From: Streptomyces spinoverrucosus
GTDB taxonomy: Bacteria > Actinomycetota > Actinomycetes > Streptomycetales > Streptomycetaceae
Direction: 5' to 3'
Length of the DNA stretch: 64,000 nucleotides
NCBI RefSeq assembly: GCF_015712165.1
Contig: NZ_JADPZX010000003.1
Location: forward strand, 1-64,000
The position numbers were made by a program, and so were the translations under genes. The number at the start of each line of letters is the position of its first letter. Position 1 is the stretch's first letter. The notes under the pieces were generated by a model. The model was not told where the DNA came from, made no database searches, and worked only from the letters and a program-made list of their open reading frames with translations. This document shows, piece after piece, positions 25,775-33,333 of the stretch.

Positions 25775-26301
25775 CGCCGGTGGCCGCGTCGCTGCTCATC
25801 GGCCTCGGCCTGGCCGGTGTGGCCGTCGTCGCGCTGATCCGCCGCACCTGTGTCGTGGTGACGGTCGAGGGCACGAGCATGATCCCCACCTTCCACCCCG
25901 GCGACCGGGTTCTCGTCCGCCGGGTCGGCCCGGCGGGTGTCAGCGCGGGCCGACTCGTGGTGACCGAACCGCCGGCGGAGGGGCGTTGGGACACTCGGCG
26001 CCGATCCGGGTGGCTCATCAAACGCGTGGCAGCGGTCCCCGGGGATCCGGTCCCCCGGGAGGGGGCGCCCGCACTGCGGTCCCGCCCCGAGGAACGCGTG
26101 CCCGACGGCCGGCTCGTGCTCCTGGGGGACAACCCGGCGGAGAGCCTCGACTCCCGCTTCCACGGCTACTTCCGCGCCGACCGCATCGTCGGCGTCGTCA
26201 TCCGTCAGCTCCCGCATGCCGCGCGCCTGACCGGCCCGGCACCCTCCACCGGAAAGGACTTCCCAATCGTGATGTCAAGCCGCAGCCGTGATGGGAGGTG
26301 A
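25771..26301 (+). CDS. S26 family signal peptidase
   Basis: Membrane-anchored serine protease of the type I signal peptidase family, 176 residues. One N-terminal helix (about 5-23), catalytic Ser in VEGTSMIPTF (about 37), catalytic Lys in LIKRVAAVPGD (about 87), then LLGDNPAESLDSRFHG, the family's GDN-S-DSR box. It overlaps the mauE-like gene by four bases. Its last nine codons run past the transposase stop at 26275, so the native C-terminus was probably replaced by DNA of the IS110 element. Expected job: cleaving the Cys-rich peptide leader outside the membrane. Confidence 0.82.
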   Translation: MTPVAASLLIGLGLAGVAVVALIRRTCVVVTVEGTSMIPTFHPGDRVLVRRVGPAGVSAGRLVVTEPPAEGRWDTRRRSGWLIKRVAAVPGDPVPREGAPALRSRPEERVPDGRLVLLGDNPAESLDSRFHGYFRADRIVGVVIRQLPHAARLTGPAPSTGKDFPIVMSSRSRDGR

Positions 26302-27465
26302 ACCTTGATAGCACTGTCCGTCACGGATCATCGCCCACAGCACGTTGAGCCTGCGGCGGGCGAGCGCGAGCAGAGCCTGCTTGTGCCCCTTCCCCTCACT
26401 CCTCTTGCGCTGGTAGTACGCCTTGGAGGCGGGGCAGGTTGTGATGCTGACCATCGCCGAGAGGTACATGCTCCGCAGCAGGCCGCGGTGATAGCGCCTG
26501 GGCCTGCGCAGGTTGCCGCTCACGCGGCCGGAGTCACGGGGTCTGGGGGCCAGGCCGGCGAAGCCGGCCAGCCGGTCCGCACTGCCGAAGGCGTCCATGT
26601 CACCGCCGGTCGCGGCGATGAACTCGGCGCCGAGCTTGGTGCCCATGCCGGGCATACTGCGGATCACCTCGGCGTGCGGGTGCTCGCGAAACTTGGCCTC
26701 GATCAGAGCGTCGAGCTCGGCGATTTCCTCATCGAGGGCCATCACCCCCTTCGCCAGGCGGGCCACCATGGCGGCAGCCAGCTTCTCGCCCGGCAGCGCG
26801 GTCTGCTGGGCCTGGGCGGCCTCCACGGCCGTCCTCGCGAGTGTGGCGGCGCCGCGCACCTTGCGGTTCTTCAGCCAGCTCTCGATCCTCTTGGCGCCCG
26901 CGCGGCGGATCGCGGCCGGGGTCTGGTAGCCGGTCAGCAGCATCACCGGGCCCTTGTTGACCAGGTCCAGCGACCGCTCCAACGCGGGGAAGATCTCCAG
27001 CAGCTGAGCCCGCAGGCGGTTGATCTGCCGGGTGCGGTCGAACACCACGTCCAAGCGGCGGGTGGTCAGGGTGCGCAGGTCGACGGCGATCTCGTCGCCC
27101 GGCCGCAGGAGGCCGAGGTCGCGGCGGACACGGGCCTGGTCGGCGATGACGAACGCGTCCCTGGCATCCGTCTTGCCTTCGCCCTTGTAGGTCGCCGAGG
27201 CGCGGTGGACCGCCAGGCCGGTGAGGTAGGCCATGGGCTGGCCATGACTGAGCAACAGGCCGATGAGCAGGGCGGCGCCACCGTGGTTGAGGTCGACGGC
27301 CCACAGCACGTCGGTGGATATCTCCAACACGTCGCCGATGAGCTGGAGCAGCTCGGTCTCGTCGTTCAGGACCCGGCGGGACAGCAGCCGCTGACCGTCC
27401 GCGTCGATCACCACGCAGTGGTGGTGTTCCTTGCCGATGTCCACCCCGGCCCAGATCTCGGGCAC
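26275..27465 (-). CDS. IS110 family transposase
   Basis: DEDD-type recombinase of 396 residues, normal length. N-terminal RuvC-like domain: GVDIGKEHHHCVVID (Asp8 first acidic residue), GKTDARDAFVIADQAR (later acidic residues); a helical linker (about 170-260); C-terminal Tnp_IS116/IS110/IS902 domain with RSMPGMGTKLGAEFIAATGG and DSGRVSGNLRRPR, which includes the candidate catalytic Ser. The frame is intact, so the element may be active. Recombination in this family is guided by an element-encoded bridge RNA. Confidence 0.95.
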   Translation of the reverse strand: MPEIWAGVDIGKEHHHCVVIDADGQRLLSRRVLNDETELLQLIGDVLEISTDVLWAVDLNHGGAALLIGLLLSHGQPMAYLTGLAVHRASATYKGEGKTDARDAFVIADQARVRRDLGLLRPGDEIAVDLRTLTTRRLDVVFDRTRQINRLRAQLLEIFPALERSLDLVNKGPVMLLTGYQTPAAIRRAGAKRIESWLKNRKVRGAATLARTAVEAAQAQQTALPGEKLAAAMVARLAKGVMALDEEIAELDALIEAKFREHPHAEVIRSMPGMGTKLGAEFIAATGGDMDAFGSADRLAGFAGLAPRPRDSGRVSGNLRRPRRYHRGLLRSMYLSAMVSITTCPASKAYYQRKRSEGKGHKQALLALARRRLNVLWAMIRDGQCYQGSPPITAAA

Positions 27466-27690
27466 GTTCCCTCCGCCAGCTCGCCGTCACGTCCATCCCG
27501 CAGACGACCTCGCCGACGTTGTCCTACAGCAGCGATCAAGTCGCGTCTCCCAATTGGCGGTCGAGTCGTCGCGGGGCTCCGGGCGGCCAAGTCCTTTGAG
27601 CCATCGAGCGGTCTCTCCCGTGACAGCCATACCCAGAACCCCTGGGCCCTCCGATCTTACGAATGACCAGATCAGACCCACGACTTGAAA
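27466..27690 (-). ncRNA. Probable IS110 bridge RNA region (5' non-coding end)
   Basis: In IS110-group elements the non-coding end upstream of the transposase encodes the bridge RNA that pairs with donor and target DNA. This 225-base stretch lies just upstream of the leftward transposase start and contains no real gene, so it is the expected place. I did not derive a fold or identify the guide loops; assigned on position alone. Confidence 0.4.
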
Positions 27691-27703
27691 GGTAGGACTC
27701 ACC

Positions 27704-28255
27704 GTGATGACGTACCTGACCGTGTCCGTCGTGCTCGTCGTACTGCTCTGCCTGCTCAACCTGACACTGACGATCGGTGTCATCCGCCGACTGCGGGAGC
27801 GGGCAGGGGACTTGGCCGGGAGCGGCCTGAGCGTCCCCGCCCTGGTGGTGGGTCCCGGCGGCTCCGTCGGCTCCTTCTCGGCCGTCGACACCGAGGGCGA
27901 GCGCCTGAGCCAGGACAGTCTGGCCGAAGGATCGATGGTCCTGTTCATGTCGCCCGGATGCCCGGCGTGCGAGGACCTCCTGCCGCTGGTCGCGGAACGG
28001 GCGGGTGAGTACGGCCGTGACCGGGTGCTGGCGGTCGTCACGCGGGACGAGGAGAAGGACGCCCTTCTCGGCGAGTACCTGAAGCGGCTGTCACCGGTGG
28101 CCCGAGTGGTCGTCACCGAGTTCGGCGACGAACTGACCGAGGCGTTCGCGCTCAAGGGCCTGCCCGCCTACGTCGAAATGGGCGCCGCGGGACGGGTCGC
28201 GAGCAGCGGCCGGACCCTCCCGCACCGGACGGAGCCGGCCAGGGCGGGGGCATGA
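27704..28255 (+). CDS. MauD-like thioredoxin-fold membrane-anchored protein
   Basis: 183 residues. One N-terminal transmembrane helix (about 3-22) anchors an extracytoplasmic thioredoxin-fold domain with redox pair CPAC in MVLFMSPGCPACEDLLP (near 80-90) and the cis-Pro region KGLPAYVEM. MauD is the known partner of MauE in disulfide formation. GTG 27704 has TAGGA upstream; ATG 27707 is equally possible. The IS110 element now separates it from the mauE-like and peptidase genes, and it overlaps the ABC exporter gene by ATGA (28252-28255), so the original operon was very compact. Confidence 0.82.
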   Translation: MMTYLTVSVVLVVLLCLLNLTLTIGVIRRLRERAGDLAGSGLSVPALVVGPGGSVGSFSAVDTEGERLSQDSLAEGSMVLFMSPGCPACEDLLPLVAERAGEYGRDRVLAVVTRDEEKDALLGEYLKRLSPVARVVVTEFGDELTEAFALKGLPAYVEMGAAGRVASSGRTLPHRTEPARAGA

Positions 28256-30078
28256 AACCCGCCAAGGAGAAACTGTCCCTGCGGGAGGCGCTCGGGTCGA
28301 CCCGCGTGGCCGTCGCGTACGCCTGCCGCGCGGCGCCCGGCAGCACTACCGTCCTGGTGTTGATCACGCTGGCCGCGGCCGGGGCGCCCGTCGCCGCGGC
28401 CTGGCTGACCAGGCTGGTGCTCGATCGGCTCGTCGGGGCCGGCAACGCGGCGCTGCTCAGCCTCGCACTCGGCCTCGCGGGCATCGGCCTGGTGTCGGCG
28501 CTGCTGCCGTCCCTCACCACGTACGCGGGGAACCAGCTCGGGCGACAGACCAGTTTCCACGCCGTGGGACGGCTGTACACGGTGGTCAATTCGTTCAGCG
28601 GGCTGGCCAGGCTGGAGAGCCCGCCCTTCCAGGACCGGCTGCGCATGGCACAGTCGGCCGGCAGCCAGGCCATCGGCGGCATCGTGCAGAGTGCTCTGCG
28701 CATCGCCGGTGGAACGCTCACCTCAGTCGGCTTCGTCGCTGCCCTCTGCGTGGTGAGCCCGGCGATGACGGCCCTGGTCGTGGCGTGCACGGCACCTGTC
28801 CTGGCAGCCCAACTGCGGCTCTCCCGCCACCGGGCGCTGAGCGACTGGCGCATCAGCTCGGTCCGGCGCAGGGAGCTGTTCTACCAGACGCTGCTGTCCA
28901 GCCTGGACGCCGCCAAGGAGATCCGGCTCTACGCCGCCGGTGACCACCTCCGGGACCGGATGCTCACCGAACGACGCACCGCCGACACCGAGCACCGTGC
29001 CATGGACCGGCGTCAGTTGGTGACGCAGGGCGGTCTGGCGCTGCTCGGCGCGCTCGTCGGCGGAGTCGGCCTCGTCTGGGCGGCACTCGCGGCCCGGCGT
29101 GGCGTGCTCACGGTCGGTGACGTGTCGATGTTCGTCGCCTCCGTCGCCGGAGTCCAGGCCGCCCTGGCCGGCCTGGTGAAGTCCCTCGCCGACCTGCACC
29201 ACCTGCTGTTGATGATGCGGCACTATCTGGCGATCGTAGGGTCCACTTCGGACTCGGCACTGCCCGTGGACCACGACGAGCTGCCCCCGCTGCGCCGCGG
29301 CATCGAGTTCCGGGACGTGTGGTTCCGCTATGCCGAGGACCATCCGTGGGTGCTGCGCGGGGCGAACCTGTTCATCCCGCACGGCGAGGCCGTCGCTCTG
29401 GTCGGGGCCAACGGGGCGGGCAAGAGCACTCTGGTCAAACTGCTGTGCCGGTTCTACGAGCCGACGCGCGGCGCCGTGTTGTGGGACGGCGTCGACATCC
29501 GCCGGGTGCCCGCGCAGGAGCTGCGCCGTCGGCTCGGCGCGGTGTTCCAGGACTACATGCACTACGACCTCAGCGCGGCGGAGAACATCGCCATCGGTGA
29601 CATACAGGCGCTCGGCGACCGCGCGAGGCTGGTGGCCGCGGCCCGGGAGGCAGGCATCGACAGGGAGCTGTCCGCACTGCCCGAGGGCTACGACACCATG
29701 CTGAGCAGGATCTTCACCAGCCACGAGGAGGCGGGACCGGGCGCGCTGCTGTCCGGTGGGCAGTGGCAACGCCTCGCACTGGCCAGGGCGTTCCTGCGGA
29801 GGGATCCGGATCTGCTGATCCTGGACGAGCCGAACTCCGGTCTGGACGCCGAGGCCGAGCACGACGTGCACCTGCGGCTCGTCCGGCATCGCAAGGGCCG
29901 GACCAGTCTGCTGATCTCCCATCGGCTCGGCGCCATCCGCGACGCCGACAGGATCGTCGTACTCGCCGACGGCCGGATCACGGAGGAGGGCGGCCACGAG
30001 GACCTGCTCGCAAGGAACGGTACCTACGCCCGGCTGTTCACCCTTCAGGCGAGCGGCTACCAGGCGGCCGACCGCTGA
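28252..30078 (+). CDS. ABC exporter, fused permease-ATPase (type IV, no C39 domain)
   Basis: 608 residues. Six membrane helices in the first about 320 residues, then an ATPase with Walker A VGANGAGKSTL (near 385-395), Q-loop VFQDYMHYDLS, signature LLSGGQWQRLALARA, Walker B LLILDEPNSGLD and switch His ISHRLG. There is no N-terminal C39 peptidase, so leader removal would have to be done by another enzyme; the S26 peptidase of the same cassette is the obvious candidate. Likely cargo is the Cys-rich peptide at 24991. Similar exporters also serve lanthipeptide and lasso-peptide loci. Confidence 0.9.
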   Translation: MKPAKEKLSLREALGSTRVAVAYACRAAPGSTTVLVLITLAAAGAPVAAAWLTRLVLDRLVGAGNAALLSLALGLAGIGLVSALLPSLTTYAGNQLGRQTSFHAVGRLYTVVNSFSGLARLESPPFQDRLRMAQSAGSQAIGGIVQSALRIAGGTLTSVGFVAALCVVSPAMTALVVACTAPVLAAQLRLSRHRALSDWRISSVRRRELFYQTLLSSLDAAKEIRLYAAGDHLRDRMLTERRTADTEHRAMDRRQLVTQGGLALLGALVGGVGLVWAALAARRGVLTVGDVSMFVASVAGVQAALAGLVKSLADLHHLLLMMRHYLAIVGSTSDSALPVDHDELPPLRRGIEFRDVWFRYAEDHPWVLRGANLFIPHGEAVALVGANGAGKSTLVKLLCRFYEPTRGAVLWDGVDIRRVPAQELRRRLGAVFQDYMHYDLSAAENIAIGDIQALGDRARLVAAAREAGIDRELSALPEGYDTMLSRIFTSHEEAGPGALLSGGQWQRLALARAFLRRDPDLLILDEPNSGLDAEAEHDVHLRLVRHRKGRTSLLISHRLGAIRDADRIVVLADGRITEEGGHEDLLARNGTYARLFTLQASGYQAADR

Positions 30079-30126
30079 CCACACCTTCCGGCCCTGGCAG
30101 TAAAAGCCGGGTGAGTCCGCGGACGG

Positions 30127-31725
30127 TCAGTAGTTCTGCCACTCGTGCCGCGTGTACTCCAGTACCGCGGGATCCATCAGGGTGCTCGCCCGGACGTCCA
30201 GGGGGCGGCGGTCGACGGGGAAGACGGAGGCGGCCTCCAGGACGGCGTCGTCCAGGAAGCGCAGCGGCGGGGCGTCCTCGGCCAGGCGTGGCGTCGGCGG
30301 CGGCCCGTCGGTGCCGGGGGTGGCGAGGACGTAACCCCAGTTGCCGAAGCTGGGGACATCGACCTGGTACTCGGTGGTGCGGTAGCCGGCCTGCCCGACC
30401 GTGGTGGCGATGGACCAGTACGACTTGGGGGCGAAGAACGGGGACCCGGCCTGCACCACGACCCGGCTCCCGGGGTTCAGGACGTGCCGGAGCAGATGGT
30501 AGAACTCGACGCTGTAGAGCTTGGCCAGCGTGGCGGTGTCCGGGTCCGGAAAGTCGATGACGACCGCGTCATGGCGTCGGCCGGCGTCCCGCAGCCAGTT
30601 GAAGGCGTCCGCGTGGACGACGTCGACCCGAGGGTCGTCGAACGCGTCGCCGTTGAGGTCGGCCAACGGCCCGAAGGTACGAGCGAGCCGTGTCATCGCC
30701 GGGTCGAGATCGACCAGCGTGACCTCCTCGACGTCGTCGTAGCGCAGCACCTCCCGCAGGGCGAGCCCGTCGCCGCCGCCCAGGATCAGCACGGAGGAAC
30801 GCTTCCCCGACAGCGCCGGATGCACGAGGGCCTCGTGGTAGCGGTACTCGTCGACGGACGAGAACTGCAGGTCCCCGTTGAGGAACAACCGGGTGTCGGC
30901 ACTGCCCGTGAACGCGGTGGACCGGGTGATGACGATGTCCTGGTACGGCGTCGTCTCGGCGTGGATGATCGGGTCCCGGTACAGCTGCTGACGTGCCGTC
31001 ACCTCGATGTCGTCCGCCAGGACGTAGACCGTGCCCAGAACGGCCAGTACGGCGGCGGATCCGGCCAGCAGTGCCACGCGCACCGCGCGTCGCGTCTCCC
31101 GGCGGAAGATCCACAGGACGACGACGACACCGGCCACGGCATTGACCGCGCCCACCACCAGCGCTCCCTTGAGCTGCCCGAAGGTGGGCAGGAGCAGCAG
31201 CGGGAAGCACAGCCCGCCGACCAGCGCCCCCACGTAGTCCGCGGCGAACATGTCGGCGACCGCGCTGCCCGCCTCCTGCCGCCGGATCCGCTGGAGCAGC
31301 GTCATCAGCAGCGGTATCTCCGCCCCGATGAGGAGTCCGACGACGAACGACATCGCCACCATGGCCGGCATGTAGATCCGCAGCCAGGCGAACGTCACGT
31401 ACAGGACGAGCACCGACAGGCCGCCGACGAGCGCCAGCACGCCCTCCAGCAGGGCGAAGGCCCCGACCGCGCGTCGCTGCAGCGGCTTCGCGGCCAGGGA
31501 ACCGATGCCCATGGCGAACACCATGACGGAGATGACCACGGAGGTCTGTGTCACGGAGTTGCCGATGAGGTAACTGCCCAGCGCGGTCAGCGCCAGCTCG
31601 TAGACCAGACCGCAGGCCGCACACACGAACACCGCGAGCAGGAGCAGGAAACGCGCCGCCCGAGAGTGCCTCGCGGGCGGCACCGCGACGGTGGGATCGG
31701 TGCGATCCAGTGCGGTGGTACTCAC
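30127..31725 (-). CDS. Membrane-fused spermidine synthase-like (polyamine aminopropyltransferase) protein
   Basis: 532 residues: seven or so membrane helices (about 25-245) followed by a Rossmann-type spermidine-synthase domain with SSVLILGGGDGLALREVLRY for the nucleotide moiety, VTLVDLDPAMTRLAR and DAVVIDFPDPDTATLAKLYS containing the acidic catalytic region. Such fused proteins are common in actinobacteria; aminopropyl transfer is not proved for them. ATG 31725 follows the DUF350 gene by 10 bases. It is the last gene of a DUF2617-DUF4247-DUF350 set, which suggests a membrane-stress or lipid-related role rather than plain polyamine synthesis (inference). Confidence 0.87.
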   Translation of the reverse strand: MSTTALDRTDPTVAVPPARHSRAARFLLLLAVFVCAACGLVYELALTALGSYLIGNSVTQTSVVISVMVFAMGIGSLAAKPLQRRAVGAFALLEGVLALVGGLSVLVLYVTFAWLRIYMPAMVAMSFVVGLLIGAEIPLLMTLLQRIRRQEAGSAVADMFAADYVGALVGGLCFPLLLLPTFGQLKGALVVGAVNAVAGVVVVLWIFRRETRRAVRVALLAGSAAVLAVLGTVYVLADDIEVTARQQLYRDPIIHAETTPYQDIVITRSTAFTGSADTRLFLNGDLQFSSVDEYRYHEALVHPALSGKRSSVLILGGGDGLALREVLRYDDVEEVTLVDLDPAMTRLARTFGPLADLNGDAFDDPRVDVVHADAFNWLRDAGRRHDAVVIDFPDPDTATLAKLYSVEFYHLLRHVLNPGSRVVVQAGSPFFAPKSYWSIATTVGQAGYRTTEYQVDVPSFGNWGYVLATPGTDGPPPTPRLAEDAPPLRFLDDAVLEAASVFPVDRRPLDVRASTLMDPAVLEYTRHEWQNY

Positions 31726-31735
31726 TGCGCGGGTC

Positions 31736-32172
31736 TCAGGAGACCGCGGCGCCGACCATGAAGGCCGTACCGATGTAGATGGCCGCCTGGACCCAGGCGG
31801 CGGGGTGGGGACGGCCGTCCTGGTCGTCGAGGACGGCGTGACCGAGGCGCCCGGGGGTCAGCAGCCCCATGACGCACGCGATCAGGGTCATCACGACGAC
31901 CCCGGCCAGGCCGTACAGCAGGGTGCTGAACAGGCCGTATCCCAGGCCCTGTTCGGACTCGCTGGCCCGGATGGACTGGTCGATGACGAGGCCGATCGCG
32001 ACCGTCTGGCCGGCGAGGAGGACGGCCGCGCCCCGGTTGCGCTCCGTCCACACCACATGGACCAGCTTGCCGGGGTGACGAGGTCGAGGGCGATGAACCC
32101 GACCGCCATCACCACGAAGCCGACCAGGCCGTAGAGCAGGGCAGTGCCTGCCGACTCGAAGATCTCTGCCAC
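31736..32172 (-). pseudogene. DUF350 membrane protein with a single-base frameshift
   Basis: From GTG 32172 (ribosome site AAAGG, six bases) the frame reads VAEIFESAGTALLYGLVGF to LDLVTPA, then the DUF350 continuation (VVWTERNRGAAVLLAGQTVAIGLVI and a second helix repeat) is in another frame. One base is missing at about 32069-32074, beside a run of four C/G; the total of 437 bases is 3n+2. Restored, it would be a 145-residue protein with four helices in two repeats, normal for DUF350. Either a fresh pseudogene or a consensus error. Confidence 0.85.
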
Positions 32173-32239
32173 GGGGTGCCTTTCGAGGACTTCGGATGGG
32201 TGTACTGCGGTGGGCAGTGGTGTGGTGGGTGGCGGTCGG

Positions 32240-32638
32240 TCACTTGCCGGAGCCCGGGCCGCCGCCACGGAACGAGTCGCTGTCGGGATCCGGCCACACC
32301 GAGCTCAGATGCGACCGCCAGCGGTAGTAGCCGCCGCGGTAGTCGTCGACCTCGATCCGGCTGCCGCCCTGGTAGGGGCTGACCGCGACGATGTCGTCCC
32401 CGTAGCGGAGGAAGACCATGGTGCCGCTGCTGGTGCGGTCCTGCGCCGAGGCGTGCTTGTCGATCTCGTTCGCGACCGTGGTCACCGGGTCGGTCCGGTC
32501 GACGTAGCCCCCGCCGCCGGGCCGGTACTCCTTGCGGATCCAGCTCGACGGTACGGCGTTGGTGCCGGAGCCACCGGAACAGGCGGCGAGCGCCGCCGTG
32601 GCGAGGAACAGGACGCCGATGCGTCGGGCGGTCTTCAA
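32240..32638 (-). CDS. DUF4247 domain lipoprotein
   Basis: 132 residues. Signal peptide with lipobox (FLATAALAAC) gives a membrane-anchored lipoprotein whose mature part carries the DUF4247 pattern (WIRKEYRPGGGGYVDRTDPVTTVANEID, RYGDDIVAVSP, RIEVDDYRGGYYRW). TTG 32638 is the start because it overlaps the DUF2617 stop as TTGA and has GGAGG four bases before it; no later start leaves the signal peptide intact. Function unknown. The family occurs with DUF350, DUF2617 and fused spermidine synthases in actinobacteria. Confidence 0.82.
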   Translation of the reverse strand: MKTARRIGVLFLATAALAACSGGSGTNAVPSSWIRKEYRPGGGGYVDRTDPVTTVANEIDKHASAQDRTSSGTMVFLRYGDDIVAVSPYQGGSRIEVDDYRGGYYRWRSHLSSVWPDPDSDSFRGGGPGSGK

Positions 32639-33129
32639 CGGACCTCCAGCCGGGTGTGCGTCGCCACGATCGTGCGGCTCTGCGGATAGGTGTGCCAGGT
32701 ACGCCAGCTCGGTCCGGTGTCGCGCCACTCGACGGTCAGCGCGGTGACCGCTTCCGGCGAGCCGGGGAAGACGCCGCACAGCGCCTGCGGGTGTGCCTCC
32801 GCTCGACCGCGTATCCCCGCCACCCGAGTGCTGAACTCGCCTGCGGGGAAACTCCGGACGCGGGCGCCGAAGCGGTAGTTCCAGCCGTCGACCTCGTGCT
32901 CCGCCGTGTCCGGCAGGCCTCCCTCGACGCCGGGCAGACAGGCCACGGTCTCCCGGACCGGCCCCGCGAAGACCTGATGCGAGGCACCCAGGAGCCGGAG
33001 CTGCACATCGAGCCCTCCGACGGTCAGATCCCGTACGGCCAGCGCGGTGTACGGGGGATGACCGAGCGCGAACGAGAGCTGGTCGGCGTCGGTGTCGAGA
33101 TAGGGCGTGGCGAGTGCTATGCCGCTCAT
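32635..33129 (-). CDS. DUF2617 family protein
   Basis: 164-residue soluble protein beginning MSGIALATPYLDTDADQLSFALG, with DUF2617 features GASHQVFAGPVRETVACLPG and GWNYRFGARVRSF. Coupled to the following DUF4247 gene by a TTGA overlap. ATG 33129 is chosen because the open frame before it has no family similarity. No enzyme motif is visible; the function is unknown, with context pointing to the membrane-associated four-gene set ending in the spermidine-synthase-like gene. A linked DUF4178 gene, frequent in such sets, is absent here. Confidence 0.8.
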   Translation of the reverse strand: MSGIALATPYLDTDADQLSFALGHPPYTALAVRDLTVGGLDVQLRLLGASHQVFAGPVRETVACLPGVEGGLPDTAEHEVDGWNYRFGARVRSFPAGEFSTRVAGIRGRAEAHPQALCGVFPGSPEAVTALTVEWRDTGPSWRTWHTYPQSRTIVATHTRLEVR

Positions 33130-33333
33130 CCGGCGCGGCCCCAGCACATCCCCCGCGCGCCCACGACGGAACGCGCACACCGCAGCTTCAACGAACTTCC
33201 CCCGAGTTGGACCATGCAGAACGCCGCTGAGTATGGCATACGGGTGATGGGCTGCGAGGCGGGGGCAGCGGCCCGGGGATTACGGCACGAGCGAGCGCGT
33301 GCGCGGGTTCTGCGGCGCGCTCGCGTCGCTCGT

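Larger units (their letters stand above)
26275..27700 (-). mobile_element. IS110 family insertion sequence (boundaries approximate)
   Basis: An intact IS110-type element inserted between the signal peptidase gene and the mauD-like gene of one operon. It comprises a complete transposase and a roughly 220-base 5' non-coding part, the layout of IS110-group elements. No terminal inverted repeats or clear target duplication are visible, as expected. Flanks carry a loosely similar 23-base segment (26252-26274 and 27687-27709), both GAAAGG-N11-GTGATG. Exact ends would need an empty-site comparison. Confidence 0.8.

Noticed and set aside
26275..27700. Terminal inverted repeats for the insertion sequence
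   Set aside because: None were visible; IS110-group elements normally lack them, so their absence is not a defect.
32140..33179. Longer N-terminal extensions for the DUF2617 and DUF4247 proteins
   Set aside because: They are Arg/Pro-rich without similarity to the families, and internal starts have proper ribosome sites or coupling.
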